Shown here in pieces: positions 53,077-64,000 of a DNA stretch of 64,000 bases (positions within the stretch are counted from its first letter, which is position 1; every line of letters begins with the position of its first letter). The DNA comes from Limnephilus marmoratus. Taxonomy: Eukaryota > Arthropoda > Insecta > Trichoptera > Limnephilidae. A program made the translations under genes and the position numbers. The DNA is taken from assembly GCA_917880885.1 (NCBI GenBank), contig OU862934.1, positions 31,108,734 through 31,172,733 of the forward strand. The letters are read 5' to 3'. The notes beneath the pieces are model-generated. The model was not told where the DNA came from and ran no database searches. It worked only from the letters and a program-made list of their open reading frames with translations.

Positions 53077-54851
53077 TGTTATTTCAATAGGGGTTGGGTT
53101 TTTCTTATCTCCGTTGAGAGATTTTCTTTGTCATTTTATTTGAATGTTATATGTGTTCTAAGTATTTGCATGCATATCCAGCAATTGCATGTGGATCATT
53201 CAGCGTGGTGACGTGACTTATCCTTACGTCCTCACGTTGATTGCATTGTCCTTGTCAGTGTTTGTGTTTTCAGATATTACACGTATGTGTTGTACTTTGC
53301 AAGTGTATAATGCGTATACTTAAGCATATGAAGTTCAACGTGTGAAAGTGACTGATCATCATTTTCATACATTGAATTTACTTGTAATTTCGGTTTGTTT
53401 CCCTGTAGCAAAACCGTTTTTACATAGTTTTTCAAAACCTTTTATTTTAATTTTTATTGAACTATTTACTGTGTATTTTTGCGGATGTATAGAGGTGTTT
53501 AGCGTAGTATCATTATTGCTATTAGTGTGTAGAAACCTAGAATACCTTATTGTTTCACTTACATTATGTTGGTGTCTTTTGGAATAATTTCCATGGGAAA
53601 AAAAATATATATATTTATATGAAAAAGGCTATAGCTTCAGAAGCTCAAAATTATCTATTTTTCATATCGTTTTAGGAAACGTATGGCATGGGCATTGTTC
53701 CAATTTGTTTACTCTGGTTATGGTGATGGTTGTTTTTCACACGCAATAGTGAACATATTCCTTAAGGTTCTATTCTATGATACTTAAGTTATTAGTTTAT
53801 GATATACATAACATCGGTACATATATTTGATGAGTAAGCATAATATAAATACATTTATTAAGTTAATTCCGCTGTGGATTTTTGTTTTAAGATTATTATA
53901 AAGGGTTTTGTAATAGTTTTGTTTTACAATATTGGTTAAACAATTTTTAATTCCATGGTCAATTTCTGGATGCATTTTATCCTCTATTTATACTAAAGAT
54001 TTTGAACTTAGTTTGTTACTTCAATTTATTTCCATATTCGACTGGTTGTTGGAGTTCGCTTAAGAGCTCGAGCGAATTTGAACACCCTGTCAAATGTGAG
54101 AAATACTAATTCTGTTAAAAGAGTTACATATTTATTACAATAAATTATTGTCATTTAGTTAATTGCTGATTACAATTATGCTATCTAAAACTAGGGGAAT
54201 TATTCAAGTTCACATCCAATTTTATTGGGATCTTCTATTTGGGTAACTTTTTTCGACAGAGGTCTTCATTCTGTGAGTGGGGTCATTACTTGCTTGAAGC
54301 TTAATGGTTTGATTCTCGGCTATTTATTTTTTTGATCAACAGGTGTCAGGGGTGTTTTTTTTTCAAACTAGGATTTAAAATAAATGTTTGTGTTTGGACT
54401 TCAGTATTTTTATGTAATATCTTCCTCATTCAATTGAACTTTAGAATGTTAATTAGGTTTTCAGTCTTGCAGGTCATCTATGAGAGTTATTTACTTCCTT
54501 TTCAAATAATTTTTTTTTGAAACATTTCATTTAGTAGGTAAAGCACATTTCATTCTTTACTTAACTTAGCTTTTTTCATGCAAATTTTACTCAGTAACAT
54601 TATGTAAGCTTTAGTGGAGCGGTTAGTTAGAAATCTCACTTCTGAATACTCTTCAGCGTCGCATTGTCAACCCTCATCAGCACGGGGAAATTTCTTCAAT
54701 GTATGCAGAACCTCACTCAAGGATCTTCTTCAGCTTACACAAGATGCAGTCTTGATCATAATACATCTTCATTCTTTTGGACGGCAGAGCTAGCAGCGCG
54801 GGAAAAATTTCATCACCTACACAGAACCTCACTTAATGACTTTCGTCTGCT
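53077..54851 (+). other. 3' noncoding region of element 2, part 1
   Basis: AT-rich, with no env or other domain. Short hydrophobic frames (for example 53342-53587) lack recognisable motifs. Confidence 0.55.
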
Positions 54852-55440
54852 CCAATTTGAGATGTTTCATCGCTACCTTGGGCCATCTTGGGTCATCAGT
54901 TTTGGAAGAAAGAAATATCAGAAGACGCTGAATTTGAGATTTCAGACCAAATGTTTCATCGCTACCTTGGGCCATCTTGGGTCATCAGTTTTGGAAGAAA
55001 GTAATATCAGAAGACGCTGAATTTGAGATTTCAGACCAAATGTTTCATCGCTACCTTGGGCCATCTTGGGTCATCAGTTTTGGAAGAAAGAAATATCAGA
55101 AGACGCTGAATTTGAGATTTCAGACCAAATGTTTCATCGCTACCTTGGGCCATCTTGGGTCATCAGTTTTGGAAGAAAGTAATATCAGAAGACGCTGAAT
55201 TTGAGATTTCAGACCAAATGTTTCATCGCTACCTTGGGCCATCTTGGGTCATCAGTTTTGGAAGAAAGTAATATCAGAAGACGCTGAATTTGAGATTTCA
55301 GACCAAATGTTTCATCGCTACCTTGGGCCATCTTGGGTCATCAGTTTTGGAAGAAATTAATAGCAAAAGAAGCTGAATTTGAGATTCCGGACCAGATATT
55401 TCATCTCTACCTTGGGCCATCTTGGGTCATCAGTTATTGA
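54852..55440 (+). repeat. 89-bp tandem array in element 2
   Basis: Seven units, with TTTCAT starts at 54865, 54954, 55043, 55132, 55221, 55310 and 55399, an exact 89-bp period. Core motif: CGCTACCTTGGGCCATCTTG, then GGGTCATCAGTTTTGGAAGA. The outer units are more diverged than the inner ones. Because 89 is not a multiple of 3, open frames shift between units and are not coding. Confidence 0.95.
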
Positions 55441-55735
55441 ATGCATCATAATTGGAGAGAAGCTGCATAGATTGATGCGTCTTTCTGTTCATCGCATTAT
55501 GTCATGGCTTCAGTATTGCAGTATGGTGGTCACCGCTTCTTCCATGAGGTACATTATATGGATTGGGAGTACTTCTATCACCAGGATCCTTCCGGCTGAC
55601 AATCCTTATATTTTGGCATCTTCCATGACTAACATTTACGACCAAGGCTCACATAGTATGCAGTTCTCTTCAGGAAGTGACACATGGACCACTTGATTTC
55701 CAGGAGGAAATATTTTCTTCTTGGTGGAGGGGTAA
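55441..55735 (+). other. 3' noncoding region of element 2, part 2, with polypurine tract
   Basis: GGTGGAGGGGTAA at about 55724-55735 directly precedes the 3' LTR and is the likely polypurine tract. Nothing else was recognised. Confidence 0.6.
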
Positions 55736-56391
55736 TGTAACATTTGCTGCTAGCGTCGTGAGCGATTCGCAAATTTCGCATGATTTGGTTGGCAGCATTG
55801 CACTCCGAAGGGGCGGCAGATGTTTCAAGATGCTTCGGAAAAAGTTCGGGCGCTTCAGTTGACGGGAGTACCACAGATCGAGCAGGTGTTTTTGTGTGAC
55901 GGGCTGTTGTATGGCTGGACTCAAGACATTTTGGATCACGAGAAGTGAGATTTAAATTACTTATATTTTTAACAGATCGAGATTGTGCTTTATAGATTAT
56001 TTTTAGGGATTACTGATTCATAAATATGTTACGTTTTACGTCACAGGCGCCCATCAGTAATTTTCTTATGTCGTTACAATATAATTTCTTTCTTATTGAC
56101 ACGTGTCGAGAAACTTTAAACATTTACAGCTGGGTACGATACATCGTAACCAGTCACCCCTGATGATTAATTCTGTTGTTTAACTTAGAGTCTCATAGCG
56201 AATCATTATAATATGTTCCAAGGGCAGGGTTTGTTTTTTACAATAAATTATACATTGTTCACATACCTACTTATTATTGCTACCTAACCTCATTGCTTGC
56301 TTGCTGGCTTTGTATGTGATTATTTATACTATTCATGGATGGATGACCAGGTTTGGAGGGAATGAATTACAAGTAAGTATAGAACGTCACA
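55736..56391 (+). repeat. 3' LTR of element 2
   Basis: 656 bp, differing from the 5' LTR only in GA versus AG close to its end, and followed by GATT. Confidence 0.95.
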
Positions 56392-56395
56392 GATT

Positions 56396-56561
56396 CACTA
56401 CACATATGGTGGTTTTCAGGGGATCTTGAAAAATTAAAACTTTGACAATTATTTTATCTATTATAACTAACTCGAAAAAAACCAAATATGCAGTTATTTA
56501 AGTTAGAAGGTCATTATTCATTTAAAAAAAAAATTAAAAAATTGGACTGGAGTTCTCTATT
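56396..56561. mobile_element. 669-bp-type TIR repeat, copy B, right part
   Basis: Aligns with 2205-2369 (GGTGGTTTTC-GGGGAT, ATGCAGTTATTTAA, ATTGGACTGGAGTTCTCTAT). It completes the copy split by element 2. Confidence 0.75.
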
Positions 56562-57580
56562 AAAGGAGAAAAAAATAGAAAGAATACTTATTGACTGGCC
56601 TTAGTAATTATTTTTTAATGTTTAATTAAAATGGTGCCACAAAATAGATTGCTGTGTTTGAAGCAGAAAAGAAAATTGATCCCGAAATTTTTCATTACGA
56701 TAATAGTTTAATATAATTTAAGGCTTCTGTTTTTCCATTCACATCTTTGTTTTTTTTTACACCTCTTTGAGAGTATTTCAGCAGTTGGAGGAGTAATAGG
56801 GGAATATGGGGATGGTTAGCAACAATCATCTTAATCCGGTAAAAAATATTAGGGGGTGAATAAGATAAAGGCGGCACACTCCAAGTGGGGGGAGAGTGGG
56901 GTGACCAGACAAGAGAGATTTTTTTGGAACTTTAAACCCCGCATTCTGAGTTTCTACAGATATAACATACTTTCCTTGAACACTTTAAGGATTAGGCTCG
57001 TAAAAAATATATGATATTTTTTAAGATAATCTCTATTGAAAAGGTAGATATTTATAAGCCTAGTTGAAAAGATATTTATATGAAATTCCCAGGATAGAAA
57101 AAAATCTCAAAGTGTTCCTTGAAAATTATTGAAAAAAGTTATCTGGTTCTGTTATTTCATATGTTACGAGAATTACTGTTGAATGACCGCTAAGATTGAA
57201 AAATAAGACATTATTGACGTCGTTGCAGCTGAAAATGAATTCTTATTTTTTTTCAAAATTTCAACTCTTCGTGTGAAGATTTTCAGGATCAAGGGATGCG
57301 CCGCATCCACATACTGAAAGATCTGCATACAAAAAGTTGAAATTAAAAAAAAAATCAATTAAACATTATTATTAATTTTAAGGGCTAGTAGTTTCACAGA
57401 ATTTAAACAATTCATCAAATTTGAAACTAAATTTTCAAGTTATGTGAAAGTTCTAATCAAGTTATGTTATTATTACACTATCTGTTAGTTGTTTCATCGA
57501 ACCGAAAATCTAAAAGAACTTGAATAAAACTTTTTCAGTACAATGAATCTTGTGCGTTATTCACATAAAAAAAACAGAAG
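56562..57580. other. no gene recognised
   Basis: AT-rich DNA with scattered short frames and no recognisable protein or repeat. Confidence 0.45.
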
Positions 57581-57912
57581 AGTATGAGAATAAAAACCTG
57601 TTACCGTTTTCTTTTTATGTATCTTGTATTCTGTCATGTATTATTAATCACATTTAATCAGTCACCTGTAAATTTTGTAATTACTAACATACCTACTAGT
57701 TTATTTCTATGCCATTTACAACTTAGAAACTTTCTCTTTTATTGTAATGCACTATATTTCCTTAAATGTATCTGTATACCTACCTTTCATATGATGGTTA
57801 CTAGTTATATTTTTATAGTTTATCTTTTTTATTTAAAAACTGTCTCTGGATTATAAACTTGTCATGTAAAAGCCCATAGGGCGTTGAAAATTAATAAATA
57901 ATAAATAAATAA
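57581..57912 (+). repeat. LINE 3' end fragment
   Basis: Ends TGTAAAAGCCCATAGGGCGT, then AATAAATAATAAATAAATAA. This is the 3' hairpin-plus-tail signature also found, complemented, at 31757-31800. The upstream 250 bp are probably 3' untranslated sequence; the 90-codon frame there is hydrophobic but unrecognised. Confidence 0.55.
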
Positions 57913-58059
57913 AATAAGATATATTATGAAAGTGAAAGACGATAAAGAAGATTTAATATTAAATTGAAATGGCTTGATAATTAGTCAGCGAGATAATATA
58001 CGAAGTATCAACCAAAATTTCGATTATATTTTTAATTCACGGTCATCCCACGCGAATAA

Positions 58060-58370
58060 TCTCTTCTGCCATAGGTAAAAGTAAAAAGAGGCTCTACCCC
58101 TCCGGCCTAGGAGGCTGCGAGAGCTGGAGGTGGCTGGGTGGGGGGGAGGAAATAAGTCTTGCCTCGAGGGTGTTCGACAGACAAGGGTGGTATTCGTTAG
58201 TCTGATTTGTGGCCCAGCGCCCGGGGGGACAATTAAAGCCTAGGTGTTGTGGGAGGTATTTACCGCCTAGCTCAGTGGTAGCAAATGGAAAACGTTTGTC
58301 TTTATCTCTTTTATGTGAATACCACACGAGAGTTCCAATTGCAATTTGTTGTGTGTTGTGATTATCCCAT
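58060..58370. repeat. GC-richer composite repeat
   Basis: Contains TAGCTCAGTGGTAGCA (about 58266), which fits a Pol III A box, and at 58305-58345 a decayed minus SINE tail (GAATACCACACGAGAGTTCC). No B box follows, so it is not a tRNA gene. The minus-strand 93-codon frame has no recognisable motif. Confidence 0.4.
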
Positions 58371-58964
58371 TTCAAATATTTAACATCTTTTTAGCACTGA
58401 GCACATCTAATTTTGTCATTTTACTTAATCTCGATGTATAGAGTCCTTTACTCGTAACTTTCGCAATGCATTTTGTGTCTATGATCTCTTTGTCTGTGGC
58501 CGCGCTGAATTTCTCTTTGTTGTGTATAAAACGCTTGTTTTCATTTTAGCCAGTCATTCTTTTCTACAATTCTTTTAACATCTAAATTCTGTCTACCAAT
58601 TGCAACTCCAGAGCTCGGAATCGAATCAATCTCTGTGTAAACTTAAATATTCATATGAACAAACCAAAGTTACAACAATATTCCCAGTACAAACAAAGTG
58701 TTTTTACTTAAAACAAGGGATAACCTCGCAATCATAACCTCTCTCTGTACGGTTTCCTGGGTTTTGGAAACGAAAGTTAACAAGGCTGCTCATTTTACAC
58801 CTAACTGTAGACTGTCCGGAGACCAGACCCTGGGACCCTACGCACAATGTACACATTGTCTATGGATGGTTCTCGGTTTAACATAAAAATTGTTTATGCA
58901 TTGATTGTTAATGGCACTTCATACTAAAGACTAAATTCTTGTCAAAGTATTTGTCAATTTTTGG
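58371..58964. other. no gene recognised
   Basis: Nothing supportable. Confidence 0.4.
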
Positions 58965-59195
58965 AAGGTAATTTTGTAAAGGAAGGAGAGAAAGTTCTGG
59001 TATGAATAAGGTATGAAGGATTAAAGGGTGGGTAGGAATGTGGAGGTCAGGTCCGGTAAGTATGTCCAGAAGTGACGAACGTATGAATCCATGCCTCCCA
59101 CTGCGGTGCTTGGCGATGATTCAAGAGAGTCCGGCTGGAAAAGTCAAATTTAATGGTTCTCTGGGGGCGGTGTCCATTCCCACCTCCCAAATTGT
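58965..59195 (-). repeat. LINE/SINE-tail repeat, reverse copy
   Basis: The complement carries the family blocks AAGTTCTGG, GGGTGGGTAGGAATGTGG, GTGACGAACGTATGAATCCA and CACTGCGGTGCTTGGCGATG. Confidence 0.65.
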
Positions 59196-59395
59196 AATGT
59201 TTTACATTAATTAATTTAAATCATCTTTCTCTTCTCAAGATTCTTTTCAAGTTCTGTTTATATATCATAATTGGATAGGTATTTTGCGTAACTAAAATAA
59301 TAACGGAACTCTAACAGGACTTTCACGGAACTTGAATATTAATTTTGACGTTTGATGAATTGGTCAATCTCTGTGAAACAACCCGCCTTTAACCT

Positions 59396-59815
59396 TTGTC
59401 TTCTTCTCTTCTTGTACCCTGTCCATTCAACGGACGTTGGCTATCATGCTGGCTATGCGGACTTCGTTTACTGCGGCCCGGAACAGCTCTCTGTCTCAGG
59501 TTTTTCAGCCATGAGGTTCTCCTTCTTCCAGGGCTCCGTCTTCCGGCAATCTTTCCCTGCATTATGAGATGCAAGATCTCATACTTCTCTGGATGTCTCA
59601 TCACATGTCCAAGATATCGAAGTTTTCGGGTTTTTATAGTTTTAATAACTTATTTTACTTTATTCCTTCGAACCATAACATCTTCATTCGTGACCCTGTC
59701 CATCCAGCTTATGTTAATTATTCTTCTGTAGATCCACTTCTCGAATGCCACAAGTCGCCTAATTAGTTCGTCAGTAAGCGTTCATGCTTCCATTCCATAA
59801 AATACTTTATGGAAC
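59396..59815 (-). pseudogene. RTE-like LINE C-terminal fragment
   Basis: Minus strand: FEKWIYRRIINISWMDRVTN, KLRYLGHVMRHPEKYEILH, GRRSPGRRRTSWLKNLRQ, then a frame break and the terminal block. It extends further upstream than the copies at 524 and 43274 but still lacks the RT core. Confidence 0.7.
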
Positions 59816-60082
59816 GTCCTTAATACTTTATAATAATTATCGAATATTCATTTAGGCAATAAAATGTAGAGAATTATTCAAGGAACTAAAAGCATTCATT
59901 ACTCTAGCAGCACCGTACGATATTCTTACGTGTTTTTAATTTATAATTTTAATTTGAGATTTAGATTGTTTGAACATGTAATAAATTACTATTTCGGTAT
60001 ATAAATTTTAAACATAAAAACAATCGCCTTTCCTGTAATTACCTCTCTTTGAAAGCTATTAGCGACGTTTTATGCATACAAA
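59816..60082. other. no gene recognised
   Basis: AT-rich flank between a LINE fragment and a Helitron. Confidence 0.4.
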
Positions 60083-60740
60083 CTAGCTGACCCGGCGAAC
60101 TTCGAACCGCCTCAGAATCAATAACTGTTGTATTAACTTATTAGTAGCTAAATTAAATTCAGTTTTTTTATTAAATTAAAAATTACACTGTGAAGCAATT
60201 ATCGATGCGCAATTGTCCGTATTTTGTTTTTTGGCAGTATCAGAGATGGCGTTGTGTACGGATTTATATTTTTGTGATTTTCTTACTTTTCCTCTTATCT
60301 ACGGGAATTGCGTTTCATATTATTTATACGTGTGATGGAGATTTATTTTAATTATTGTATTTTTCCCTTGGAGGGGTGCAGACACACGTTCACCGTTTGT
60401 CTCATTTTCGACTATTGACATTTAGTGTGTAAGAAATGGAGGCAGCATTATATGCTTAAGAACAAATGCAAAACAATCAGCGCATTGACATTTGACGTTT
60501 TTGGAATTCACCCTCCATTCAATATTACATTTCTCACAATACTGCTGCAGCTCTTTCAAAAGATGAGAATTCGTCCCATACAAAATGCATTTTCTTCTTA
60601 ATTTTTTTTCGTAAATTTTTTCGATGTTCTAATAGTTATTCTGCTATTCGGGCAAATCCAACAAATCAAAGATCGTGAAAATCGGTATAGCCATTCTTGA
60701 GTTATACATGGTGTAACTAACCCGACGTTAAGAGTTTATT
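60083..60740 (-). mobile_element. non-autonomous Helitron
   Basis: Minus orientation. The 3' end CTAG is at 60083-60086, preceded by GCCGGGTCAG and the hairpin GGCG...CGCC. The element runs right to about 60740, including TGAAAATCGGTATAGCCATT, a motif common near Helitron 5' ends. There is no Rep/helicase. Confidence 0.65.
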
Positions 60741-61559
60741 TATTGTACTGTTATTCGTGGTGGAATTCTATTGTATTAAAATTGAAATTGAAACACTTTT
60801 TAACTTTTTTCCCATTATTTATTTCACCAGTACCGGTTTCATCCTATTATGGACATCTTCAGGCTGGCAATTGACATTCTTTTGTTACAAAATTTATACA
60901 AAATTAGGTAGGTAGGTACACAATGTACATAGGTACATATTTTTGTGTTATTACGTTACAACTGCTCTTTAAGGTAAATATGTCATGAATAAGAAATAAT
61001 ATTTGCATTGGGAAAAATATCAAATGAAATAATAATATAACAATGGTCACGATAGCAGAATAATCGATAATTTAATTAAAAATGTGATATGCAGGATAAT
61101 TCATTATTTTTAATTTATTAAATTATCAGTTAAAAAATTTAATTTATTAATATTAGTTAAAAAGTATTTCAATTTCAATTTTAACCCGACTTTGTTTTAT
61201 ACATTAATAAATAACCATAACCATATTCGATTTAACAGATGCGGTAATGTTTTATGTTCATGGAGTCACAAACCACGAGTTGGCGATCACTGTCCTTGAG
61301 CCTAAGGGCGGATGAAGGGGGTGGAAAATATAAGATGAAGACACCCCCCCTTGAAAGCCAAATGGGCGGTTTTTGATTGATTACATCTGGAAGAAAAATA
61401 CTGCCTTGTTTTAGCATTGTTGCTCTGAGCATCAACTCTCAAAATATGAGTTTGTCCTCCACCCCAAGAAGAACAGGTGATATTATTTTTTTGAAGAGTG
61501 GAATATTTTAAGATTGCATTTTACGGAGCATTTATATTAGGTATTTGTAAAAAGCATTA
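60741..61559. other. mostly unassigned
   Basis: Contains a hammerhead-like motif at 60836-60862 and GTAG/ACAT microsatellite-like sequence near 60905-60945. No gene was recognised. Confidence 0.45.
60836..60862 (-). ncRNA. hammerhead-like core
   Basis: Minus strand: CTGAAGA, GTCC...GGAT as a short stem II, GAAAC followed by CGGTACTGG. Both conserved boxes are present, but the partner strand of stem III is not seen. Confidence 0.35.
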
Positions 61560-61617
61560 ACTTTGTGGCTCGCCATAATTTACAATATAAAACACATATA
61601 AATTTGTTGTAGACCAC
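61560..61617 (-). repeat. fragment of the hammerhead-associated repeat
   Basis: The complement matches 30375-30440 (GTGGTCTACAACAAATTTAT, then TTGTAAATTATGGCGAGCCA). Confidence 0.7.
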
Positions 61618-61816
61618 AAAATGACGACATCTATGTAGGATCCAATGACATTATTAAAATATGAGCCACAATATAGTCGCCCTTGAGGTGATTTTTCACG
61701 AAAACGTTATTAGGTGCATAAATCAACTTTATAAATCAGCCAAATATTCAAACAAAAATAGCACCACTTATGAAAATGATTGCCATACAAAGAAAATGTA
61801 TATGGTCCTCCATATT

Positions 61817-62905
61817 TGACGGCCTCCGTGGTCGAGGGGTAAGGCTCTTGACTTGCAATCCGAAGGTAGTGGAATCGAATCCCGGCGTGCGCAAATAAAT
61901 TTTATTTAATTAATTTGTGTTGTTTCACATTTAATTATTTTAAAATAATGAGTAGTATCGCCAGTATCGCCCTGGGTTAAGAGGGTATTACCAGAGAAAA
62001 CCAGAGATATGTCATTTTTAAATCAGATTTTAGACGTATTGACTCTTTTCTACAAAAAATTATAAATGGATTTCGAAAGATTGTTTTTTTATCTAGCATT
62101 CGCATGTTTTAAATTTTGAGAAAAAATGTATGTATAATAAGGTTATACCATAGGTCGATGGCAGATTTGTTAAATTTTCAAAAAATATTCTGTGTTATAC
62201 CACACCCATTTCAAATCATATAATCGTGCAGTAAAATAAATCAATACATCCGGGTATCGTATGTTTTAGAATTTTAATTTTAGTTTAAATAAAATCATTA
62301 AAAAATATATACGTACATGTGTTTCTTGACGAAAATTGGTCTGTTTGTGTATTTATTTGCGCACTTACAAACTAATATATTTCAGATTTTTTTTACATTC
62401 TTATTTAACTTAGGCATTATTGAAAAATGATAAATACTTATAATCAAAAAATAATTACAAAAAGTACATTATTTTAATAGTTTTATCATCACACCTTTCA
62501 GCATTTTTGGATGTAGGTATAAATTAAAGCAAATTTTGCATGAAATAAAATCGATATTGAGTTGTTATTTTAAAAAGCTGGTACGGAGAATAATAATTAA
62601 TCTTTCTAATTGTAACCGCCCTGCACGATTGTAAGTACAACTTTCGACGAAATGTGGATTTTCGGCCGCTGGATGTTTAAACGCTCTTACAGCCACCATT
62701 CAGAATTGAAACGTTGCTTGAAATGGCTTTCGCCGAGTTTGGTGACAAGGCCTAAATAGCCAAGGACTTCCCCACCTTCCTCTTCTCCATTTGCCTTCTT
62801 TCTCCACTACCTTCCGCCTATCAACACTCCCCAAATGGGAATGCCAGTCTCACTGGCTCCGGACGGGAGCAGCTGGGGCTCTTGTAAAGTATTTACATTA
62901 AAAAA
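61817..62905 (+). repeat. SINE copy split by a 0.7-kb insertion
   Basis: The head is at 61817-61900 (A-box-like TGGTCGAGGGG, B-box-like GAATCGAATCCC), with the body to ATCGCCCTGGGTTAAG at about 61984. The SINE resumes at about 62693 (CCACCATTCAGAATTGAAAC) and runs to GGCTCCGGACGGGAGCAGCT and its end near 62905. Comparison with 18966-19368 shows the two parts are contiguous in an intact copy. Confidence 0.75.
61985..62692. other. insertion within a SINE
   Basis: About 700 bp of AT-rich sequence with no recognised ORF or inverted ends. The ends could not be fixed to the base. Confidence 0.45.
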
Positions 62906-63479
62906 ATGTCCACTTGATCTATTTCAGTGTACTCTATTAATTCATCTATTAAGCATCTGTCAAGCATTTAAAAAAAAGTAATACACATTTCTAATAAATT
63001 TGTAAATTTGTTTGTACGTTCCATTTCCGTTTCAAGATTATTTTTTTAAATGTGCAATCGCCGTGTTTATTTTAACTAATTCGTATTTTTTTTTTCAATA
63101 TTAAGGTGCCTTCCCGCCTGAAGGAAGTTTGAAAAGGATTTTTTATTGAGATAGTGAAGTTTCTTTGGACAAAGCTATAAATAAGGATTAGAAATAAAAA
63201 GAAAATGATAAATGAAATAAATGTTTATAATTCAGTTGGTAGGAATTTAAATACCAACCTTTTTCATATCTTACGTTTTCAGAGAAAATTTTGATTTCAT
63301 TTATGATATGAGAGATAAATAGAAAAATGCTTTTTTTGACTTGAGGTGTTTGACTGTTCGCGGAATTATTAGTATTTTTAAATTATGGAAGATAAAATCA
63401 AAACTTTGAATTTAATAAGAAAGAGATAAAAGATAAATAGAATAAGAAGGTAACGAAACGCAAACGAAAGTAACAGAAA
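62906..63479. other. no gene recognised
   Basis: AT-rich; nothing supportable. Confidence 0.4.
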
Positions 63480-63800
63480 CGCTTTTAGCAGATTTCACGG
63501 TGCCTCGAGTAGAGAATATCTTCAAGAAAAATGCAATTATCCAAATTTACAAAGATAATATCATCAAAAAATTTGAAACTCACCAATCAAAAAGATAGAA
63601 GACAACATCAAAATACCAAAATTCAATACCAAACTAATGCAAAACCTTTATATCTATTTAGGAATAAAGTTTTTCAACAACCTTCCCATTGAAATAAAAA
63701 AAAAACCAAAGACATCAATAAACTAAAACTTAAACTCAAACCACACTTCATCACGAATAATTACCTGTTTTTCTCTTTCTTTATATATATTATTAATCTA
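63480..63800 (+). pseudogene. LINE C-terminal fragment
   Basis: One plus-strand frame reads MQNLYIYLGIKFFNNLPIEI followed by KDINKLKLKLKPHF. The LGIKFFNNLP-EIK block is the end of many LINE ORF2 proteins. Only the tail is recognisable. Confidence 0.5.
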
Positions 63801-64000
63801 TATTCATCTCTATTTTATTTAGATTTTTCGAATTTGCACCGTTTTTGGTATGTAACCGTATCCTATGTATGTACACCTACACATATGGATGATCCAGAAG
63901 TCTCAATAGATCCTATTATATAACTTACCTATTGCATAATGTTATTCTATTTCTGTTATAATTAGTGTAACTTGCTCATCAAGCACAAGAACTAGCTTCT
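63801..64000. other. no gene recognised
   Basis: Window end; AT-rich. Confidence 0.4.

Larger units (their letters stand above)
47806..56391 (+). mobile_element. LTR element 2: Ty3/gypsy retrotransposon, 8.6 kb
   Basis: 656-bp LTRs (47806-48461 and 55736-56391) start TGTAACA and end CGTCACA. By eye they differ only at two adjacent bases near the end. GATT flanks both sides (47802-47805 and 56392-56395), a 4-bp target duplication. Order: 5' LTR, primer site, leader, gag, slippery site, uninterrupted pol with intact catalytic residues, 2.7 kb 3' noncoding region with a tandem array, polypurine tract, 3' LTR. It is inserted in copy B of the TIR repeat. No env. It looks young and possibly complete, apart from a changed zinc-knuckle histidine in Gag. 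Confidence 0.95.

Noticed and set aside
54852..55440. Repeat protein in the 89-bp array
   Set aside because: The unit is not a multiple of three, so the frame changes at each unit.

Overview
This 64 kb window looks like intergenic DNA from a repeat-rich insect nuclear genome. It is AT-rich. Recognisable coding sequence belongs to transposable elements: Ty3/gypsy LTR retrotransposons, RTE-like and Jockey/CR1-like LINEs, a Penelope-like element, mariner, hAT, piggyBac, Helitrons and tRNA-derived SINEs. I found no host protein gene, no true tRNA or rRNA gene, no CRISPR array and nothing bacterial. The insect assignment rests on this mixture of families; I cannot name the order or species.

Three LTR retrotransposons dominate. 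Element 1 (5513-17617, minus strand) has 772-bp LTRs differing at one position, a 6-bp target duplication, gag, and a pol broken by one amber codon. Its roughly 4.9 kb 3' noncoding region carries a LINE insertion. Element 2 (47806-56391, plus strand) has 656-bp LTRs, gag, an uninterrupted pol, and a 3' noncoding region holding an 89-bp tandem array. It sits inside an older terminal-inverted-repeat element whose halves are at 47256-47805 and 56396-56561. Element 3 (34855-36634, minus strand) has identical 182-bp LTRs, a tRNA-Leu-type primer site and a gag-protease ORF, but has lost reverse transcriptase, RNase H and most of integrase. Elements 1 and 2 share a layout: gag, an A-AAA-AAC slippery heptamer directly before the gag stop, pol in the -1 frame, no env, and a long 3' noncoding tail.

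Between them lies a nested patchwork. Positions 1-5500 hold LINE/SINE fragments and two terminal-inverted-repeat elements. Positions 17.7-25.4 kb hold Helitrons, a SINE, LINE C-terminal fragments, a Penelope GIY-YIG fragment and tandem repeats. Positions 25.4-27.3 kb hold a 229-bp TTAA-bounded palindrome abutting an internally deleted piggyBac. Positions 28-34.8 kb hold LINE/SINE copies, inverted repeats with hammerhead-ribozyme-like cores and a mariner relic. Positions 36.6-47.8 kb hold SINEs, a hAT deletion derivative, a 57-bp-class tandem array, a Helitron inside an old LTR element, a long LINE RT fragment and a second mariner relic. The last 7.6 kb hold further LINE, Helitron and SINE fragments.

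The most interesting signals are the shared frameshift architecture of the two large LTR elements, the trans-mobilised look of element 3, the hammerhead-like cores (above all the perfect 50-bp inverted repeat at 31602-31756), and a 3' hairpin shared by a LINE and its probable SINE partner.
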